64,000 nt of DNA from Agapanthus africanus (taxonomy: Eukaryota; Streptophyta; Magnoliopsida; Asparagales; Amaryllidaceae). How positions within the stretch are numbered: position 1 is the stretch's first letter; each line of letters starts with the position of its first letter. The DNA lies in the NCBI GenBank assembly GCA_030015575.1, contig JASDDO010000018.1, positions 380,923,908 through 380,987,907 of the forward strand. The letters are read 5' to 3'. Of this stretch, positions 58,401 to 64,000 are shown piece after piece. Below the pieces are notes generated by a model. That model saw nothing but the letters and a program-made list of their open reading frames with translations. It was not told the origin of the DNA and ran no database searches. Both the position numbers and the translations under genes were made by a program.

Positions 58401-60512
58401 TGTTGGATATAGTGCCCTCAGAGTCAATTATTGAATCACAGGCACGTGATTGCAATGATTGAGGGAGGACCTATGCCGGTAGGACAGTCTTACTCAAGAT
58501 GATAGTATGCTATCTGGTTTATCTTTATCATCGTGTACTACTTTAGGTGACCTTACAGGTCACTATTACACGTTGATAGAGCCCCTAGGATTCTTGCTTG
58601 ACTACCAGCAGTATGAGAGCGATCATATACGTGGGAGCTGGGGTCTATAAGCACATCCTTAAAAGGTCCCTAGTCGTGGGAGTTTCGAGACAGGGCATCG
58701 ATACTCCAGAGTAGACTAGTGTATACAGTCGAGACCCCGACGAGGGGCGGTGGCTGGTCTCACAAGCCACTGGTGTCAGTTGGTTCACCTAAGATGTATA
58801 CAGGTGCTCATTGGGTTATGAGTACACCAGACAGGACTCGCTGGGAACATGCTAGTTGGTCTTATACCTGACGTCAGATAGCAGTTCCCTGGTGACATTT
58901 GTACATGTTAGTTTATCGACCTGAGATCGTCATTTGTCTTGTGTGAGCTCCCACTGTACTTTGATTACTACCCTACCACGACTCAAAGGAGTCATGCAAA
59001 CAGGTTTTGGTTGGGTACAATCCCGAGCCACATGGAGGCAGTGAGCGGATCTGCAGGGATTCGTCTCTCCCGGTATTGGGGGTGAGGTCGCGCTGTGTCT
59101 AGGAGAGCCATTACACAAAGCCCTCGGCCGAGGCGGGAGATTTACTGGTAGGCATTCCAGTAGTATCTCAGGGTGTTCTGGGCTACACTCCGACACGACT
59201 TGTACCGCTTTTGGAGGTCTGACTTTTACCAACCCCATAGGCCCGCCATGCGATGCTCATAGACGAACGGACCGGACTGTACGGATATTGTCACTGACAG
59301 GATCAGTAGGGTGTCAGGACGAGTTCCCTCATCGACGTCCCTTTTGGTCAATACCTGGTAGCCCGTTACGTATGGCTAATACCTCTGACGTGCTAGTGGT
59401 TAAATCTACAGCCAAAAGTATTGACGAGTCTTTAGAATCCCCCACAGACATTTACTCAAGTTTCGGGCGAAACGCTGTAGAGGCCGTACGGAGATATGGC
59501 AGGGTTCGATCTTATACGTGCGGTATTGCACGGATCATGATCGGACGGATAATACTAGCGGGCTTTGGTTTAAGCCGGATCCTAGTATTGTACGGTGTAG
59601 ATTTTGTCTCATTGCATTTGTATTCGGTCGGAATACAAATGCGGGTATGTATATACAGTCGCGGGGTTTTCCTGTAATTTATTACGGGATCAGTTTTCTG
59701 AAGTTGGCAGTTTACTTTCCGTTTCGGCCATTTTCCTTTGTTTCTTTCCTTGGCTGAAAATTGGTGGAGGAGGGCTTATTTGCAAATGTGCAAATTAGCA
59801 TTGTGGAGGGTGGTCTTTGTATATTGTAGCCTCATGATGGTTCAACCATCATTTGACTTCTTTCTTCATGATTGCTTGACTTTTGGAGATATGATGGTTG
59901 ATGGAGTGTTGGACTTTGTTGTGATCATTTGATTCTCTCATCATCACTCATCATTCCTTCTTGCATTATTATTGATCCAATCACTCCCCCTTCTCATTTC
60001 TTCTTGCTATGGCCGGCCAAGCTTGCAAGGGGGCTGTCCCATATTTTTGGGTGGGGTGGTTCTCATTTTGGTTTGCACAAAAATCCCATTGCTCATCCAA
60101 AAGGTTCATATCTCCTTCCCACTTCCAAATGGCAACTAAGGATGACCCCATGAGACAAAAGAGTTCTACACTTAGCCTACAGTATTCTTGGACACGTCGA
60201 CTCACCAACTTCGTGCCCGAGTTGCCTCGGTCCAGAGGTGGGAGCCCGTAAAAGAACCCGGCGATGTGGTGCCCTTCCGACGAGGAGATGAAGACCGGAG
60301 ATTCCGCGGGGAGATCGGGATGACGACGAGTAGACCGAAGGACACGGATCGCTCGGTATATCTCTCTACTCCTTCTCTAGTTTGCTAGGAGTAGGTTAAT
60401 GGCCCGATCCGGGTTTATAGTCCGCGGTAGCGCCGATTTCTTGTTTAAAGAAAAGTTTTGATTCCGTATTTTGGTCTCGTTCTGACGGCCGGGGTGCTGT
60501 CGTGGCCTAACA
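58401..60512 (+). repeat. Element A3 5' LTR
   Basis: 2112 bp, TGTTGGATAT to GGCCTAACA. It has one copy instead of two of the roughly 85-bp unit near its start. Its 3' third (about 59640-60200) differs from that of A1. Confidence 0.88.
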
Positions 60513-60524
60513 TGGTATCAGAGC
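60513..60524 (+). other. Element A3 primer binding site
   Basis: TGGTATCAGAGC, directly after the LTR. Confidence 0.9.
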
Positions 60525-60720
60525 TACGCCATTAACCTAGCCTAGCTTACTCTAGCTTGTTTAAAAGTTCAATCAAACAAATATCCCAAAACCGCGATTT
60601 CATTTGCATCAGTTTCTGTCGAATTATTTTTGGCTCGAAATTTTTTTAAAGTGTTGCAGAAATATATGCAGGGAGTTTTAAGACTTCTGTGAAAAAATGG
60701 TATTGTGATACTTTAGACAG

Positions 60721-60767
60721 GCCGCGGAACCGCAGCCAAACCCCTTTTCTGGCCGCGGTTCCGCCGC
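60721..60767 (+). other. GC-rich leader hairpin, element A3
   Basis: The 17-nt arms 60721-60737 and 60751-60767 pair at about 15 of 17 positions, 208 nt after the PBS. Confidence 0.7.
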
Positions 60768-61735
60768 AGTAATGTGTGATCACCCTACCAATTTTCTACA
60801 GAGCTCTTCATACTTGGAAATGGGGTTATTGGTATACTCTGTTTGGGCCCAGATTTTGTTTGAGTGCTACAGTAGTGCTTGGGGCCCACTTCGGTAAATT
60901 TAGTCGATCGAAAACTTTAAATATGTTAGTTCATAGTATTTACATTATATATGCGACCGTGAATGTCATTTGATCGGTAAATCCTGTCTAACTGCTATAG
61001 CCCTTTTAGACGGATTTGCGAACGTGACATTCACGTTGATATTCTGTGTTGTGCTGTGATGTTGCGGATTTGTCGTGGTGGATAGCCTGGATGCAATGTT
61101 AGTACAGTTTGGTTTATTATGTACATTTGATATTGCGGGGCGAGCGTCCGACATGTGGACTGCCGTCACTGCCTGTTTGTATATTATTCTTTTGGGGCAC
61201 GACCGGGCTGAGGTCGATGTACCCGTTGTATGTATATTTTACTTTCTATACTAGGATTACCCCGTGGAGGGGTGCACGGATAGCTGGGTTCTAGAGGGCA
61301 ACGGGCCCGCATCTCATAGCGTTGAGACGGAGGGGGCTTCACTCTAGAATTGGCGGGCTATTCGCCGCACTCGTAGGGGATACAGGTTGACCCAAGGAGG
61401 GGTGCCCAAGTTACCGGATTCCGTGAAGTGCTGGGTAGTCCATTCACGTTGCTGAAGGGGGCTGCCTCGCTTCAGGTTTTGGCGGATAACTTGCCGCGCC
61501 CGTAGGGGTCTAGGATTTCATTTCACAGGCTATCCACATGACCAGGGGAACGTCGGGTTTCTGTAGCGGCTCTATGAAACCCGGGGATCCCAGATATCTG
61601 TATTGTTCTGTGATGCTTATTACATTTCTGTGATGTTGCATTTTATCACGCCTTGAGCGAATATTATATATTGATATATATACTAGTAGATGTTGTATAT
61701 GTTTTGCATCCGCGCTAGTCCAGTCCCCGCTCTGT

Positions 61736-61756
61736 CGTTAGTTAAGTAACCTAACG
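61736..61756 (+). other. Conserved CGTTAG...CTAACG hairpin, element A3
   Basis: Identical to the 21-nt copies in A1 and B. Confidence 0.7.
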
Positions 61757-62312
61757 GGTGATGACGGGACCCCGTGGCGAATGCGGATGGCATATACGTA
61801 CATCATTATTTTCGTTCTTTATTGGTGTGATCAATTGATGGGACTGCATTGATTCGGATCAATGCAAGCTAAACAAACCTATTTTGACGTTGTTGGAACA
61901 ATTTTCAAAAAGCTGTTATTGCAAGGACGTTCTCTTTTGTCTTGCACAGTGGTATTCGGTTATGAATATCCAGCACCTCAGTCGACGAGGCAAGGGCCGA
62001 GATCCCTTCACCGGGAGTGACCCCTTGGACAGAAGTTTGCGTCAGGGTAATAACTTCACTATAGCCGATTACTTTTTGCTTTGCATCGTGATATTCAGTT
62101 GGAATATCCTGCACCTCATTCTACGGGGAAAGAGCCGAGATCCCTTCACCGGGAGTGACCTCTTTAGCAAAGGTTTTCGTCACTATATTTTTATAAAAAG
62201 CTATGATGTTCCTTCAACGATATCAAGTTCATTACGTTAAAGGTTTTTCGCCAAAAACCAGCCGTAGCCCTCCGTCATTTCAGATTAGTATTGCTTAGTA
62301 TTCGTGCTACGT

Positions 62313-62505
62313 ATGTCGTGCATTGCCGAGGCGTAGTGTTCGGTAGCTCTGTAATGCTTTTCTGTCGCATGGATAAGTGGATTGGTTAGGACAGTCGTAC
62401 GGTTATATTGGCATTGTCAAGGACTCATACGGGTGGGTTTAACGCAATCAAGATAATGACGGGTTGAACTTGACTAGGACTCTTTGATATGTTGGCATTG
62501 TCAAG
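62313..62505 (+). other. Triplicated stem-loop, element A3 (loop ATT)
   Basis: Copies at 62405-62421 and 62489-62505 contain TTGGCATTGTCAAG (stem TTGGC/GTCAA, loop ATT). Copy 1 at 62313-62330 is diverged (TCGTGCATTGCCGAGG) but still folds with the same loop through paired changes and one bulged T. The flanks match A1. Confidence 0.75.
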
Positions 62506-62822
62506 GTCACTTGGGTCCTAGGGGTAAAAACATACATCGGGAGTTTCTAAAGAAACTGAAACTTGCCAGATATGCGCATACCTTCTGGAGTGTGATAACG
62601 TGAGCGGATTCCGTCACGTTATCGTGCGATGATAGTTGGATCCCGATTCCTTCTGATGAGTTGGTTTACTCCTCGGGTGACCCCGACTAATTCTCCTTTC
62701 AGGTTTGGAGGAGAATTTGACGTTACAGTGGGAGGTTTCCTGATTGGATAAAGTGATAACCATTCTGATCTAGGTTAGAGTGCACGCTGAGTGTTTCTTT
62801 TCTCTCTCTCTTTGGCAGCGAC

Positions 62823-64000
62823 CATGACCCGACCCTTGACTATGACTCAGTAACCAAGATTAACCGAACCTTCTTAAACACTGGCTTTTGGATTGTCTGA
62901 GTTGCAGACCTCATTGCCACTCCTAATTTTACCCTTTTCTCCAGAACACCCCGTATTACTACAAACGTCCACTTCCATTGGATAAAACCATCGTATGGTT
63001 ATATACGAACTCGAAGGAATTTATTCGAGGATGGTTTCCGGTTCTGGAGAAAACGAATAGGACTATTCAGTTGTCTTTTCCTTTTACCTTCTCTCAGGTT
63101 GCGAGTGCTCCTTGGATTAGGGGATAGTACACCCGTTATGCCTATTGGATAGTCTTCTTCCAAACCTTAGGCTGGTGCCGAACGGTAGGGAATGAAGAAA
63201 GCCGATTAGCCTAAGTGTGGTGTACAGAAGGTAATAAGTTAAGACAAATAAAGGGATTAGAAGGAGGGCAAAGTAAATTGCGACTGCTATTCACGACCAA
63301 ACCAAGTATTTTATTACCACTCCCACTTCACCTTTGTATTTCTCTAGGACACTCCGTATCACTACGAAGATTCACAGTTATTTGGATACTCCATCGTATG
63401 GTTATATACGAACTCGAAAGGAACTTGTTCCAGTTCGGGGATGGATTCTGGTTCAGGAGAAATAGGAATAAGGTTTATTCGGTTGTCTTTTATCTTCACC
63501 TTCTCTCGCATTGTGAGTGCTCCTAGGATTAGGACAGTACACCCATTAGGGTTATTGGATAGTCTTCTTCCAAACCATAGGCTGGTGCCGAACGGTAGGG
63601 AAAGAAGAAAACCATTTGACCTAAAGGGGTGTGTAGAAGGTAATGACTAAAGACATATGAAGGGATGTGGAGAGATGGCATAGAATATACGGTTACAGTT
63701 GTGAATTTGGATAATGGAAAAGGCATTATTAGGAATACCAGGATACCCCTACGAAACATTTCAATGGTTCAATTTCACTGTGTACTGTTAATAGAAAACT
63801 GATTTCCCAATTAGACACTTGCTCCAGGGTATGTATTTACCAGGTATAAATCTCACATATGTATGGTTTTACAGATGATGAGTGGGAGTAAGTTATTGGG
63901 AATTAGGTGATTATCCTCATTATATCAGAATTCGTTGTAATTGGTGATATTTGAGGAAATCACCTGGGTTGTTTGCCGGACGGCAAATATTTGGTTTTGA
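62823..64000 (+). other. Element A3 internal region with duplicated unit of unknown origin
   Basis: Corresponds to A1 41677-42880. The two related units start at about 62915 and 63316. A short reading frame from an ATG at 62823 ends after nine codons. Towards 64000 the sequence approaches the decayed protease region. No functional gene. Confidence 0.65.

Larger units (their letters stand above)
60513..62822 (+). other. Element A3 untranslated leader
   Basis: Same order of signals as A1: GC hairpin 60721-60767, CGTTAG hairpin 61736-61756, direct-repeat pair (about 61945-62025 and 62080-62170), stem-loop series 62313-62505, GATAACGTGA/TCACGTTATC hairpin near 62593-62625, and a pyrimidine tract ending GGCAG near 62818. 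No coding frame is supported. Confidence 0.75.
58401..64000 (+). mobile_element. Element A3: third copy of the A family, running off the window
   Basis: LTR 58401-60512, PBS 60513-60524, leader to about 62822, then the duplicated unit of unknown origin (62915-63660) and the start of the internal region to 64000. It has diverged from A1 and A2 in the LTR 3' part (59640-60500) and in the stem-loop loop sequence. The five bases to its left (TCAAG) are the expected target duplication; the right copy is outside the window. Confidence 0.85.

Overview
This window is heterochromatic DNA from a flowering plant. It is built almost entirely of LTR retrotransposons inserted into one another, and I see no host gene, tRNA, rRNA, CRISPR array or bacterial-type feature. 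The evidence for a plant is the initiator-Met-type primer binding sites (TGGTATCAGAGC), the long (1.5-2.9 kb) LTRs, the Ty1/Copia, Tat-like Ty3/Gypsy and chromodomain Ty3/Gypsy polyproteins, and the CCGCGG-rich leaders. The species cannot be named from the sequence.

Layout. Element G (1-7550, +) is a decayed Tat-like Ty3/Gypsy copy, cut off inside RNase H. Element A1 (7551-47192, +) is a Copia-type copy whose 3' LTR (45100-47192) is followed at once by another PBS and leader (A2), so an LTR is shared in a tandem arrangement. A1 is split by Copia element B (11965-41671, +, target duplication ACCAC). B is split in its gag by chromovirus E (16748-27353, -, duplication GGCGG). B is split again in its 3' LTR by a coding-dead Copia relative D (29801-40183, -, duplication CCACT). 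The A2 leader is split by the gag-only element C (47367-56668, +, duplication GGGGC). A3, a third copy of the A family, starts at 58401 directly after the A2 leader and runs off the window. Nesting depth reaches four (G > A1 > B > D or E). By-eye LTR divergence agrees with the nesting order: D and E are youngest, B older, A and C older still.

How the parts work together. B carries a near-complete but broken gag-pol frame. E carries gag-PR-RT-RH-IN-chromodomain in one frame broken by only two stops. A, D and C lack a usable gag-pol, so they must have moved using proteins supplied in trans. A, B and D are LTR-related families that share a roughly 2.2-3 kb untranslated leader between PBS and coding region.

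The most interesting signal lies in that leader. Each family carries three copies, spaced about 85-93 bp, of a short stem-loop (TTGRC, loop, GTCAA). Its loop is the same in all three copies of one element but differs between families (CTA, CAAA, TTTC, ATT). Two further conserved leader hairpins sit at fixed places: a GC-rich one about 200 nt after the PBS, and an almost invariant CGTTAG...CTAACG one. Together they look like a cis-acting RNA recognition module with family-specific identity. Element C adds a second unusual architecture: a duplicated gag module, no pol, and long tandem-repeat tracts in both its LTRs and its 3' untranslated region.
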